Assembly (NCBI RefSeq): GCF_005239225.2
Contig: NC_133301.1
Coordinates: forward strand, 997,001 to 1,061,000
DNA length: 64,000 bases
From: Populus alba
Lineage: Eukaryota > Streptophyta > Magnoliopsida > Malpighiales > Salicaceae
Reading direction: 5' to 3'
The stretch's first letter is position 1. Each line of letters opens with the position of its first letter. Under the pieces are notes generated by a model, which worked only from the letters and a program-made list of their open reading frames with translations, had not been told where the DNA came from and did no database searches. Of this stretch, positions 36,761 to 49,324 are shown piece after piece. The translations under genes were made by a program, and so were the position numbers.

Positions 36761-37989
36761 CAGATGCACTTGGATATATGGATTTATCGCGTATGATTCT
36801 ATGGAGTGGGATTAATACTAATCAAAGATATTTGTTGTCTTATTTCATTGCGTTTACCTTGACTAAATCAAAGTACATGCGTTTACATTAGCATCAGATT
36901 CTAATTTTTAAGGTGTCGTTGGTAAGGGGCTCCGCTCCCCGGCCCCTTATCTTCTTGGGTTTGAATTTTCCAAGATATTATCAAATTGTAAATACATATA
37001 ATTGCGGATGACTTATTTAATATCTGAAATTTCTTAGAACATTGTGCTCGCATGTTAACACTTTGAATGTGAATTTAGGAAGCTGTAAAAAAAATTCTTA
37101 TAATGCGAAAATTGAATGGTTGGTGATGATGCTCTAGAATCTAGTATGCTAAGTAACCTGAGTTTTTAAACGTTTGAGTGTTTGAACGTGGATCACATAT
37201 TCATGTTAATTTTCTATTCTTCATAACTGATGGCCCAGAAGATTGGGACAGAGGCCTTGATTCCTGCAAAATAGACCATGTTAGTGGGAGTTTGGAACCT
37301 TCAATAATTAAGTCTGTAATTTCATAGGAAGAAGTTGTAGTAAATGAACATTAAATTCTAAAAATAAAAATATTTATTATTAGCTCATGTATAATAAATG
37401 CTGAGAATATGTCATAAGAGAATGAAAATCGTGAATTCCTTACAATTGGTCGTTCAAAAAGTTTTATAACTTTGTACCTTGAAATTTTTTTTTTAGGGTT
37501 CGAAAATCTTTCTTTTTCACATCCAAGTGAGGTGGGAGTCTCTTACATCAACATTACATTAATGTAAGTGTCTTCTTACATATAATTAATGGGTCATCTT
37601 TTTCTTGACCTCTTTATTCATAGACCTTTTGAGTAAATGCATTTTAATACAAAATAAGTTGATTGATAAGAAGAATATTTGAAGATTTGAAAAATAAAAA
37701 GCACCGAGTCCCAGCCTCCTCAGCCCAATTCTCTAGATTCTATAATAATGTAAGGGGCTGTTTGGTATCCTTCTTATTTTTTATTTTGTTTTTTGTTTTT
37801 TTTAAATAAAAATATGATACAGGAAGGTATTGGTGTTAGTTTTTTTCCCTTTTTTTTTCAATAAAATAAAAATTAGTTTTTTACGCTGTTAGCTTATTAT
37901 TTAGAAGTCGGGTTTGGTTCTGCATTTCAGAAAATAGATGTGAATCATGCCTAAGCTTGACTAATATTTCTGTAGTTGGACTCGAGTCA
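36761..37989. other. Spacer
   Basis: About 37590-37760 matches 15040-15230, including CCCAGCCTCCTCAACCCAAT-like text. The rest is unique AT-rich DNA with a T-rich run at 37780-37830. No gene seen. Confidence 0.55.
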
Positions 37990-38768
37990 TCCTCAATTAA
38001 GGATGGATCTCCAGGAAGTTCTGTGTAGCTGAATCCACCGGTGGGCTTGGCGTGACAAATTCAGGCAGATTAATTCCACTTTGGTCATTCCGTTCGTTTT
38101 GTCTAGAAATTCTGTAGATTGCGTCCCTTTGAAAGAAGAGAACCTTTAGGGAAGACCTGAAAGTCACAAAACGAAGAATCATCTCAACGCTGAGGCCCAA
38201 GAATGGTTTATATGAATTTTCTAGCAGTATGAACTATGTATGCACTTAAATGAGCATTAGCAAAACAGAGAAATAGGAAAGTGAACTTACAAAACCAGAA
38301 CCGCCTGTTTGAAATGTAGGAGCAACTGCGGTGTATTTAGTGCAATACTCTGACAAAAACACTTTCGCATATCGCAATTCGCCGAAAGCAGCAGCAATAC
38401 CACCATTTCCACTTCCTCTGGAGTAAAGGTTGTCGTATTCTTCGTAAGATTTATGCCCCATGAGCTTGGACTCTTCGAATCCCAAGCCTCTATAACAACA
38501 TTTCCAGAAGAAAAGAACTTCTCTGATAGCCCACATACTCCCCCCTTCTAATGAGCTCATTTACATCTGTGATTTTAGGCTGCAGCTTCTGGACTGTAAG
38601 CAGGCTTGTTAAGCTGACAGTGCAACTCTGTGTGAGGATCAGCACAACGAAACACCATATGATTACCACTACTCTAGACAAGTTGCTAACCACACTTTCT
38701 TCTGTAAATATAAACATACACTGGTTAATTTGATGTATGAGACATGTGTAGACACAATTTAGAGAGCC

Positions 38769-39475
38769 TGAAATTAAATATATGATTTTATTAAATATAT
38801 GACCGTGTACGATATCTATCTAAAATATTCTTTCAAAAAAATAAGACAATCATTTGATTTTTCTCTTGGATTTAGTATATGGTGACTTGATTTATTTGTG
38901 AAATTAAACCAAAATTTGTGCTTTGCAAGAACTCGAATTTTGGTGTGTATTGTGAAGTGAGATTTAATGCTTTGAATGGGTACTTTTGATTTGTCTTCAA
39001 AGTGTTGTTAAAGAATTCCTATAGAGCATTTAGACTTGATTCAACAAAAATTTGTTTTTTGTAGTTATCAAGCGTAGATGAAAGAGGCTTAAAAACTTTC
39101 GAGAGAACTTCTATACTTGAAGAAAGAGATATCTTGTTTAAAAAGCTTGTTTTTAAAAAAATTTGTATCTCCAAAAATTCCTTACTTCTCTTTCTTGGTT
39201 GATACCTTCTATTTATAGAGGTTTATATGAGCTCTCAGGTCTTTTTTTCAATATCAAATGACATGATTTTATTGATTGTTTTTTATTGATATGATCTTGT
39301 ATTTATGACAAGATATATCTTGAATATCTAATTTTAGTGTCAATCTTTCATTGACTAAGAAATATATCAAAACTCATTTATTTTTTAAGTTATTTATTTC
39401 AGATAAAAAAATAAAATAAAAATAACACATGTTAAAATTTGATGGGTAAATTTTTTTTGCTTCTACCATATGAGA
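38769..39475 (-). repeat. Solo-like gypsy LTR in intron 3 of pseudogene D
   Basis: A diverged copy of 15250-15951 with no internal region on either side. It is flanked by D exon 4 and the exon 3 fragment. It occupies the position corresponding to the gypsy LTR in unit 1, so the insertion probably predates the segmental duplication. Confidence 0.65.
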
Positions 39476-39659
39476 CACATATATATTGGAGTACTGCTTC
39501 ATAACAGGAGAAGAGATTCATAAGGGGAAGGAAGATTACGTTGTGCAAAACCAATGGTTGAGAAGGAAATATTTTATTGTTTTTTTATAATAATAAATGA
39601 AATTAAAAAGTATTTATGTTTGTGTGATAGTTATTTTTTTAAAAAAATATTTTTATTGT

Positions 39660-40340
39660 TTGTTCATGTACTCACAAGCTAGAGCCAGCTAAGAATTAAA
39701 ACTTAAAAAATGTGTTTGGATGGGAAATAACTTTTTTTTTTTTTTAATAAAAAGCAAGTTTTTTTAGTTTTTTGAGGTGTGTTTTGTGTTAAAAAATATT
39801 GTGTCTTAAAAAAAAAACCACCACAGCTACTTCCAAGCCAAAAAGTACATGGACCATTGACAAAAGACTATTCCTAAACCACATCTTTAATGTTTGTTTT
39901 CACATATAACTTTATTTTTAAATTATTTGAATGTTTTGATTTAAAAAATAAATTTTAAAAATATTATTTAATATATTTTTTAATAAAAAAAATATTTTAA
40001 AAAAACAATAATTAATGTAATTTCAAGCATTATCTAAAATTACAAAATGTTTTATAAAATATTAATTGCTATCAACCTGCACTGTCCCATCAAAATAAAA
40101 ATATTAAAACAACAGATTCCTTTTACCCTTCACCTAAGAAGCAAGACAACCTTAAAATTTAGAATTACATATATTTGATGCCCTGTCCCCTTCTTCCTCC
40201 TTTCAAACCGACAGATAGCCCGCAAACCATCCGATCGCTTCCCAAAATCCAAACACCATTACTAGTAGCAGAACCGTGAAAACCCAGTTGTGCCACTATC
40301 CTCGATACTAGGAAATCTATTTAATTAAAAATATTGTTGA
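39660..40340. repeat. Duplicated spacer block Z (copy 2), with spacer repeat copy 4 of 4
   Basis: Close to 18950-19583. It lies between D exon 1 and the D exon 3 fragment, where exon 2 should be, so it marks the loss of exon 2. Confidence 0.75.
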
Positions 40341-40573
40341 AATTATATTTGTATTTAATTAAATTAAAGAAGAACCACTGGCAGCTGAGTGAGGGAAGTC
40401 GCCTCCGAATATATGACCACTGTTATGCATCTCTTTTTGGCTTATCCACAGACCCATCATCGAAACCCCAATGGCATGCTAACGGTTACCTCAGACCATC
40501 CCTCTGACAGCCACCAAAAACTGATTTCTCCCCGTTCTCTCTCATGGTCTCGCTGGAAATTCCTGGGCTGATT

Positions 40574-40871
40574 TGATATTAAAAAATAATATAAATCATA
40601 TCTTGGGATCTCACCTAACAGCTTAAACTTTTAGGTTGAAATGGTTCTTTGACATGGTATCAGAGCCTTGATAACCAAGCGGTCACGAGTTCGAATCTCA
40701 CCATCCCTATTTATTTGATAAAAAAAAATTAAACACAAGGTAATATGGACATGTGTAAGTTTCAATCCTAAATGACTTTTACTTGAGGGGATGTGTTAGA
40801 AAATAATATAAATCATATCCTGAAACTTTACATAACAGTTTAAGCTTTTAGATTGAAATAATTGTTTGACA
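40574..40871 (+). mobile_element. TRIM retrotransposon, copy 1 (298 bp)
   Basis: Terminal direct repeats lie at about 40574-40654 and 40794-40871, ending TTTGACA. The PBS TGGTATCAGAGCC is directly after the first repeat (40655-40667) and the polypurine tract ACTTGAGGGGATG directly before the second (40781-40793). The ~126-bp body has no coding capacity and includes GGTCACGAGTTCGAATCTC, resembling a tRNA B box. The target duplication is not clear. Confidence 0.85.
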
Positions 40872-41800
40872 TCTGATATAGCACTTCAGTTTATACAAAC
40901 CTTCAATTCTTGATTTGGGAGTCAGCAAAAAAAGATCAGGTTGGTAAGACAAGTACATGCCATCAAGACAATGACTAACAGCTAAAGGTATAAGAAAAGG
41001 GACACCAGAAAAAATGGAGAGGTAGAGAAGGACCTGCGGCAGCTGCTCCGACAACATCTGTCTTGGAGTCCCTAGTGGTGGGGATCAGCCTGGTTTTGTA
41101 GTCACCATGAGTGGCATATAGAAGTCTGAGAGGGACATTATAATGCAACTCAAAGCAATATTGACATCAAAACATTCCAAGTCTAGAACCACACCAATGT
41201 TCACTCCAACATATGCTGTTGAGTTTTGGCCCAACCCCATTTCTATGAACAATATCCTTAAAGAAAGGAACAAGATTACCAGAACGACATGCTTTGAAGG
41301 GTACCTTTTCTTCATCCTCTAATTTGTTCCAAACAATTTAATAAAAATCCAGACAAAAACATGAAGATGGTTGGAAATATGAGGGGGGTTTCTTTAAAAC
41401 ATGGTAACTTAGTTTTGGTTAATGCTTTTGTTTTCGTTTTCACAACATAATTTCTCTGGAAAGTCTGTAGAATTTATTTGGCCGCAAACAAGGTATGCAA
41501 CTGCTTGCATTTCCACAGTATCTTGGGAAATTGCTGAAGAAAATCTATAATTTGTGATAATAATTTACGAATTCTGAAACTCAGTTTGATCCTACCTAGC
41601 TATAAATATGTTATATATAGTAATTCAATAGTAGAATTTGAAGTTCCAGTGTCACAAACGAGGAAATCAAACAGAGTAATATGTATTCTATAGTATTGCC
41701 TCCTGCATGTTCCTTTGGACAATTATATTACAATGCTACAACTGCATCTACAGGTCTATAAGTTTCCCACTGTCAAACTGTCAATGGTATCATATGAAAG

Positions 41801-44800
41801 TCAATTGTGATCATGTTCCACTTCAAAAGCTGCTAGTCTTTCTTGATTTGGGTTTGTAAGTTGATCAATATTTATTACTACCTCTTGAGATGTTTGACTA
41901 TCTGGACTGGAATCAACAAACTCTGTAGAAGACTGATCTCCATCTCCAGGGAAATAACTAGTTTGAACTGAAGAGGCCGATGGCCTCGGCGCACCCATAG
42001 TAGGCAGACTAGTGCCATTGCGGTCATCCAGCCCACTTTTTCTGAAAGTATGGGACTTTAAGTCCCTCTGAATAAAGATCCTGAAGAAATTGCTGACTTT
42101 TCTCCTTATGGAAATTGTGGAATTTAGAGGCCTCAACACTTTCCTTTCCTTGTAGACAAACATGACCATGAATATAATGAGAGCTAAGAGGGATGCTACT
42201 CCAGCAATTAAAAATAAGCCCCAGAAACTCTTGAGACTAAGGCTGTTAGATGTAACCGAGTTGCTGGAATCTGGACAATTGCTTTGTTTTCCAAACCAAG
42301 CATTCTCGATTTCCCTCATTTTATCTCCCTCTGTCATGTTTAGAACTGCCCTTGATACATCTGGTACCAGAGGAGAACCTTTAGGGAAGGCCTGAAAATC
42401 GCAACACAAAGCAGCAAGCCAGTCTTTATCAGGGTTGACAAACTTTGCACTTACATTACATAGAGAGAAATGGAGAGGGGTGAATGTACTTACAAATCCG
42501 AAACCGCCTGTTTTAAATGTAGGATCAATCACCGCATATTTAGAGCAATACTTCGACAGAAAGAGCCTCGTAAATGGTACTTCATCAAAAGCAGCAGCAA
42601 TACCACCATTTCCACTTCCTTTTGATAAAAGGTCATCCCATTGTTCTGTGGTATTATACACAATGAGCTTGGACTTGTCGAAAAGCAACTGATCTAATAG
42701 GATTCCCTGAACAAAGGAACCCCCCCGGTAGCCTACATACTCCCCCTTCTTAATGAGCTCGTTTACATCAGTAACTGTAGGCCGCAGCTGCTGGACTGTA
42801 AGTAAACTAGTTAGACTGGCAGTGTAGCTTTGTGTGAGAATCAGCACAACAAAACACCATATGATTACCACTGCTCTAGAGAAGTTGCTAACAACTGTCT
42901 CCCCTGCAATCATAGTTGAAAATAATAAAGATGAAGTCAATTTGGTGTTTGAGACACTAAAACAAATATGTTAAACGAAAGAAGAAAAATTCAAAAGGGA
43001 AAGGGAAAGGAAAATTACTTTGTGCAAAAACCATGGTTGAGAAAGAAAACCAGATGCTCGTGCCCGCTTGATGCGAAGCAGGCCCTCTAAAATCTTCATT
43101 GATTCTGTGTTCAAGAACCCAGATCACAAATCCAATGAAAATAAAGAAACAAAAACTTGTCACCCAGAGATCCCATGTCAGAGGCCTCAAGAAAACCCAT
43201 GCATTTTTGCTATTGTTGTCCACAATAGGGACGATCATGGAGACACCACTTTCAGTGTAAGGCAAAGTAAAATCAACATACTGGGATCTGTTGAAAACAA
43301 TAGTTGTATCTCCAACTACAGCATCAAAATTCTGTTGATAGCAAGCAAAAGAAACAAGATATCAATAAAAATTAGATTTGCATGCATGAATCTGTCTCAA
43401 ATCTTGTTTCAGATATAAAACTGAATGTGATCAAGTACAGGAAAAGGTTGGTGAAAGTTTTACCTTCAAGTACACTTGATATATGAGATCATTGTAAGTT
43501 CCAGCTGGCTCGCCGTCAGGCTTGGCAAAGGGGATGTACTCGTAAGGCAAAGCATAAGGCAATGCGTTGACAACAGCATCAAAAACATCTATGCAGTATC
43601 CGGTAAAGGTTGTGTTGTTAGAACTAGGATCTCTTGTCACTCTCACAAACTCATTGAAACCATCCTTCACAGGCACTCCTATTCTCAACTTCTTCCCATT
43701 CGTTGGAATCTCCCAGCCCTTGGGAACAGAAGTTGTATCACCCGGCCATATGACAGTTGAAAGATCGGAGTTAGAACCTGAGTACGCAGTCATACTATTT
43801 GTTGAGTTCAATGTTTTGACAATCCCTTTGGTTGATGTCCAGAATCCTATCTCTCTTCCCCCATTGCCATTCACATTTATTATCTGGAAAGCTGATGACT
43901 GTAACTGTCCATTATCGAAAAGATATTCTCCTGTAAGACCTTTGAAAGTAATGTTTGATAAAGCTTGAACGAGGTTTGGACCATTTAAAGACACCCCAAG
44001 AGTTGCAAGATCTGTGGATGAATTGCTAGAAACGTTTGCCTTTTGGAAGCCTAAATTTGCAGTTCCAGCTTTCTCAACTGCCAAGGCCAAAGCTGTTGCT
44101 GCATCATATGCCCGTAAGCCAAAAATATTCAACTCAGCATCAACAATATCTGGATTATCTTGTTGGAATTTTCTTTTCCACCGAATTCGAAAAGTTTCGA
44201 GATCTTTTGTTCTTGGCACATAAGGTGTCAAACCCAATGCACCTTGCATTGTATTAGTGACAGAAGCATTTGGTGAACTAAAAAATTCAGCTGTTAGACC
44301 GTCAGTCATGATCCAAACATAGCCTTCACTCACCATGCCAATCTCTTTTGCTTTGGCAAAAACCCGAGCGCCAAGAGATGGAAACATGTGCACAATGAAA
44401 ACTCTAGTTTGCATTGTCATCAACTTGTAAAGCTCTGAAACAATTTGATCATCAGTGGCTGATGGAGAAATGACACTCCGGTACGGTACACGAGCATCAA
44501 CTGCTTGCAGAGCATCAGTTAAATAAGGTATCACTCCCTGTCCATACTCATTGTCAATGTAGATGGGTACTGCTTCTCTCCATCCAAAATCTTGAACTAA
44601 TGCACTTATAGCATTCACCTGAGTTGAGTCATTTTGGGTAGCTCGGAAGAAGAAGGGACTCCTGATGGAAGTGAGAGAAGGACTTGATGCAGAAAATGAT
44701 ATAATGGGCACCTGAGCTTTTTCTCCAAGTTCAATAACAAAATTGGCTTGCATTGATGTTGTTGGGCCTATGATTGCTTGCACTTCAACATTTTTTATCA

Positions 44801-47357
44801 GGTCCAGGGCTGTACTTGTAAAAGGATTAAGAAAACAATTACTCGTATAGATCAATTATTTTCAATAATCAGTAAAGATCAATCAGAGAGACTTAATTAT
44901 GACTTTTTTGCACTTTATATTAAATTAGACTTCTGATATATCATTAATATAGTGGTTATGCAGAGAAATCAAGGAATGGATTATACTATGCATTTGAGGT
45001 TCTCCTGCCCGTCCTAAACAAAGATAAGACACAGCAATCTAAAAATCAGCACACCTCATCTCCTTTCATTGATGTGATCTGGGATATCTGATGCAGCCAA
45101 GTAAAGATCTAACCAAACAGACTATATAGATGGTTCAATAGATGCTTTTATAGACTAATAGAATAGATCTAGATTCAAAATAAAATTTAGTCGTGTCAGA
45201 CCAGGTTAGTGGCTTAAAACTATGATAATGAGAGATCTGGCAGCTAGATCAAGCCCAAATTTCTCCAGGTAATAAGCAGTTTTTCTACATGAAACTATTT
45301 TGTTTTTTGTTTTTCAGACCATTTGATCTCCCATAATTAGGTTTAGAAATTGCTATTTAGACTAGTTTTATAATTGTTCCTATGATTTTTTGGATTATTT
45401 ATTTATTTTCTTTTAATTATTTTTATGCCTTTAGACTTTAAGTTGTTTTCTAATAGAGATAAGTTAATTTTTCTGATCTATTTAAAAGAGCGTCATCATA
45501 TATTTATTTTTCAGGAATACAACTGTGAATGAAAGGCTCACATCTTCAACTATTTTTACTCATTAAAACTTTCATGTTTTTTGTGTTATTATTGTCTTGT
45601 TAGCTTCCACCTACATCAATATATTTGAGATAAATATTAAAAATTTAAGAGTTTCTTCCTTACAGTTTTGTTGTGTGTTATTTTAAGGGTTTTAAGCAAT
45701 AATAAACCTTGTTTCTTGTTGTATCCTGCGTCACTAATCCAATCCTGTATCATGTCCACTGATCTCAATCCCAGCTGCACTAATTATTATAGAAAAAAAA
45801 TTTATTTGTGTGTCCGTCTCTATCCTTCTAAACATGTATTTGTTTTTTTTATATTTTTATTTTTTATAATCCTAATATTGAAGGATGAAATTAAAAAAAA
45901 TCAATTAAAAAAAATAACCTAAGTAAACCCAGATAAACTACTAAACTCACGATCTTAGTCATGAGACCTAGATAACCCAATAGAAAAAAAAATTAAAATA
46001 AATTATGAAGCTCAATCCCCAATCAACCAAGTATTGAAATATAAAATTGAAAAATATTTGGATTAAAAAAAGGCACAAAAAATACTCGAGTCAACCTAGG
46101 TTAACCAGTCAAATTCATTATCCGACTCATGAGATGAAAATAACCTCATAAAAAGCAAACCGGAACAAATGTTGAAACATAACTCACAATCAACCCAATG
46201 TTGAGGAAAAAAATTCAATTAGAAAAAGGGGAAAAAAATCAAGTCAATCAAGTTAGCTCATCAAACTCGCAGCCCAGATCATAAGACTGGGATAACCTCA
46301 TAAAAATTAAATTAAAAAAATTATGAAGCTCAATCTTCAATAAACCTAATATGGAAGGACGAAATTGAAATTAAAAAATCCATTAAAAAAACAATACAAA
46401 TAAACAACTCGAGTCAGTCCAAGATAACGCATCAAACTCATGACATGAAACATGAGATAGGAATAATCTTATAGAAAGCAAACCAAAATAAACCATAAAA
46501 CTTATTCTCAATCAACCCAATGTTAAAGGATGAAATTAAAAGAAAAAAAAGTTAATTAGGAAAAGGAGAAAAAAACTCAAGTCAGTTAACTTGTTAAACT
46601 CGTAGTCCAGGTCATGAAACTAGGATAACCTCATAAAAAAATTGAAAAACAAATATGAAGTTCAATCCCCAATAACTCTAATATTAAATGATGGAATTGA
46701 AACTAAAAAATTGATTAAAAATAAAACAAAAAACAACTTGAATCAGACTGGGTTAACCCACCAAACCTATGACTCGAGTCATGAGACATGAATAGCCTTA
46801 TAGAAAGTAAACCAAGAAACTTAATTTTTAATCAATCCAATGTTAAATAATGAAATTTAGAGAGAGAGAAAAAAACCAATTAAAAAAAGGAGAAAAAAAC
46901 TTTAGTTAACTGAGATAATTTGTCAAATCCAAGATTTAAATTATGATATTATGATAACCTTATAAAAAGTAAATTAAAAGAAATTATAAAATTCAATCCC
47001 CAATAAACATAATGTTAAAGGATGGAATTGAAATTGAAAAAAAACATAGATTAGATTAAAAAAAATAAAAAAACACTATTATAGTAAATAATATTTTGTG
47101 AAAAAAAGTACAGTAAAATCTCTCTTTTAGTTTTTTTATAATGTTTTTCACATTTAATAATATAATAATAATTATGAAATGACATAATTAACAATACATC
47201 AATTAATAAAATGATGTGGTCAAATATAATGATATATAATAATTTTATTAGCTTGGTCCATAATCATATATAGTGAACTAATAGGTTTAATTAGATAACA
47301 AGCATTAAATCTTTAGGTGTTGGCTAAGTAGGTGATGGATTTGCTCTCCACGATATC

Positions 47358-47401
<44 letters not shown>

Positions 47402-47907
47402 ATCGAGATGTATTATTAAAACAGCTCGATTAAGGTTCACGATATCATTTTAGATTTAATGAGAGATTGTGATATAGAAGTTTCTCATGAATCATCCGTA
47501 TAAAATTTAACGGGAGGAGGGTTTTAACCTTAGTGCATACATGAAACATAGTTTGAGCAATGATTTATAACCGAAGCAAGCTGACTACGGAATCAAGAAA
47601 GAGGAGGGAGAGAGAGTGAACCTGCAGCAGCTGCACCAGCAACATCGTTCTTGGAGTCCCTGGTGATGAGGACCAGCCTGGTTTTGTAATCACCATGAGT
47701 GTCATAGAAGTCTGAGAGAGACATATTGATGCAACTCAACCCAATCTTGCCATCCAAGTCATTGTCAAAGTCAAGAACCACACCTACATTCACTGGGATT
47801 ATAGATGTCGAATTCTTGGCCATTCCCATTTCAAAGAAGAAAATCTTCAAAAAAAGAAGGGACAGGAAAGAGAGAGCAGGCATTGAACGGTACTTTTTCC
47901 TGATCAT
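41801..47907 (-). CDS. GLR-C: plant glutamate receptor-like cation channel (clade 2-like)
   Basis: The exons are 47907-47622, 44809-43464, 43331-43019, 42903-42494 and 42391-41801. All junctions are GT..AG and the frame encodes 981 aa. Start MIRKKYRSMPALSF is the first in-frame ATG, and the internal Met 9 aligns with the GLR-B start. Domains are as in GLR-B shifted by 12: signal peptide to about 30, ATD, and S1 from KLRIGVPVKDG near 469 with the conserved GYCIDVF. M1 is about 599-619, then pore WFSFSTMVFAQ. M3 with SYTASL is about 657-680, S2 has AAFDEVPFTRLF, and M4 is about 840-864. It has four extra residues (SGSN) before DLSTVIWPGD compared with B. It keeps a TATA-like box. Most of the gene is nearly identical to GLR-B, pointing to recent duplication. 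Confidence 0.94.
42392..42493 (-). other. GLR-C intron 4, 102 bp and open in frame
   Basis: As in GLR-B, the intron is 34 codons with no stop between GFGF and AFPKGSP. Splice signals are intact, so retention would be an alternative isoform, not a necessity. Confidence 0.8.
45860..47060. repeat. ~160-bp degenerate tandem repeat, about 8 units
   Basis: The recurring phrase (C)CTAATATTGAAGGATGAAAT or a variant appears near 45870, 46027, 46195, 46345, 46517, 46677, 46838 and 47010, a spacing of 150-172 bp. Between these come GACTCGAGTCA..GGTTAACCC and GATAACCTCATAAAAA modules. I recall similar repeats from Populus, but this is not verified. Confidence 0.8.
47361..47398. repeat. (TA)n microsatellite in GLR-C intron 1
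   Basis: About 19 TA units, orthologous in position to 30408-30448 in GLR-B. Confidence 0.93.
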
Positions 47908-47972
47908 ATTGTTGTCTACTTGTGGTTGAGCTGATTCCAGTTTGATGGTTTAAGCTTGAAAGAACTCTCTCT

Positions 47973-47982
47973 TATTTATATA
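47973..47982 (-). promoter_or_regulatory. TATA box of GLR-C
   Basis: TATATAAATA on the minus strand, 66-75 bases upstream of the ATG. It would fit a short 5' untranslated region of about 40 bases. Confidence 0.6.
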
Positions 47983-48206
47983 AGGCTGGGGCGCCCTTTA
48001 GGGTACTTCAAACATGTGGATCCTTGAAGCCTAGAAGATGATCTCAGAACAGTGGGCGGAGAGGGCCCGACTATTAATTTAAGCGTTGAAAAACAGGAGA
48101 GGTTTCCTGAGTTGTTGCAAGGAAATTTCATGGTTTGATCAAATATGTTCCTTGTCTCTGATTTCACCGTCGGCTACCTTGACTAATTTTAACTAATTTT
48201 AATTTG

Positions 48207-48350
48207 AAAGGAGTATATGGTTGTGGTTGTTTTTTAAAGTGTTTTTTATTTATAAATATATCAAAATTATTTTTTTATATTTTTTAAAAATTATTTTTGA
48301 TATCAATGTATTAAAATGATCTTTAAACACTAAAAAAAAATATTAATATA
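48207..48350. repeat. AT-rich MITE-like repeat (partial)
   Basis: It contains the pattern AAAGTGTTTTTTATTTATAA .. ATTATTTTTGATATCAATGT .. AAACACTAAAAAAA. It resembles the more complete element at 49020-49235 and a family I recall as abundant in poplar. Confidence 0.55.
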
Positions 48351-48429
48351 ATATATGGTAGCTTCATACTTGTTAGACTGTTTGAAGTGTCGGCTTAAAT
48401 GATAAATATAAACAATGTAAGGTATGGTT

Positions 48430-48970
48430 GCTTCATACTTGTTAGAGAAGTGTTGGCTTAAATGATAAATATTTTTGTTTTCAGGATTATTTTTTTAAAT
48501 TTAAATTTAGAAAAAATTGCAAAAATAAAATAAATTATGAATACTTCAATCCGAGTGTGAATAATTTATTTAAAACTTGATTGAGAGGGAGAGCTGCTAG
48601 AGAGTGCCCTAATCATACTTATAACAACAAAACAAAGAAAGAAAGGTATCCGACTCGTTATTGCAGCCAAACAATTGCCTTTCTGGGAAAATCTAATTCA
48701 ATAAATTAATTATCATCCCATTAAGTCTCAATCCTATTATATTATTTTATGCTTAAAAAACACTAATGTGTTGTCTAGCATGCATTTTCTCCCTTACATC
48801 ATCCTATTGTTTTGGATCTTTTCGAATGTTTTCTTGTAAACAAGCATCAAACAGTGCACGCTTGATTTTCTTTAACTCAAGACAAGATTTGTATATGGAA
48901 GTCGTCTATTTCACTTACTAAGATAATGAATAGCATCCTTTCGACGAAGCATCCTTTGTCATGTCACAAA
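48430..48970. repeat. Local duplication, copy 1
   Basis: It is similar to 50040-50850 with the same order of phrases: GTTGGCTTAAATGATAAATA, TTGAGAGGGAGAG, CAATAAATTAATTATCATCC, and AGTCGTCTATTTC. Copy 2 is interrupted by a TRIM. Confidence 0.75.
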
Positions 48971-49019
48971 TTTGTTTTAAACACACAACGCCATCTCATT
49001 TCAAGTTTGAGGTGTTTTC

Positions 49020-49235
49020 AGTATGATAGAGATTATTTTTTAAAATGTTTTTTCTTATAAATACATTAAAAATAATAATATTTAAAAAAAAAAAATATTT
49101 TTGACATCAGCATATCAAAACGGTCTGGAAACACCGAAAAAAATTAATTTAAAGTAAAGAAAAAAGTAAATAAAAAATTAAAAAAAAAAAACGCTTTTGA
49201 AATGCAAAACAAATTGGGCTTATACTGTCACCTAC
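49020..49235. repeat. AT-rich MITE-like repeat
   Basis: The interior reads TTTTTGACATCAGCATATCA, AAACACCGAAAAAAATTAAT and AAACGCTTTTGAAATGCAAA near the right end. Terminal repeats are too degraded to place exactly. Confidence 0.55.
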
Positions 49236-49320
49236 TTACTTCTTGTTTGCTATCTAAATCTCAATCATCCATCTTCTACACTAGCTTAAGAAATTAAATA
49301 CTTCATATAAGCTCACATTA

Positions 49321-49324
<4 letters not shown>

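Larger units (their letters stand above)
37997..41315 (-). pseudogene. GLR pseudogene D (exons 1, 3 fragment, 4, 5 fragment)
   Basis: Exon 1 is 41315-41034 (MKKRYPSKHV, signal peptide, GVNIGVVLDLE). A 2-bp insertion in the SDFYATHGD region (about 41118) shifts its frame. Exon 2 is missing. Exon 3 survives only as its last ~32 bp with donor (about 39571-39539). Exon 4 is 38701-38291, with SCTVSL in place of SYTASL and a frameshift near 38500. Exon 5 begins at 38156 with VFPKGS and is then fused by a deletion to the QRD tail segment, removing the rest of S2 and M4. An LTR (about 38769-39475) sits in intron 3 and a TRIM (40574-40871) in intron 1. It cannot make a channel. Confidence 0.9.
44810..47621 (-). 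other. GLR-C intron 1 (2812 bp) with tandem repeat
   Basis: Homologous to GLR-B intron 1 but about 570 bp longer, mostly from extra ~160-bp repeat units. It has an extra 40-60 bp insertion near 45030-45080 (TCAGCACACCTCATCTCC). Confidence 0.8.

Noticed and set aside
40655..40720. tRNA-like sequence after TGGTATCAGAGCC
   Set aside because: The segment is the PBS and body of a TRIM, present in all copies between paired LTRs. It lacks a full cloverleaf.
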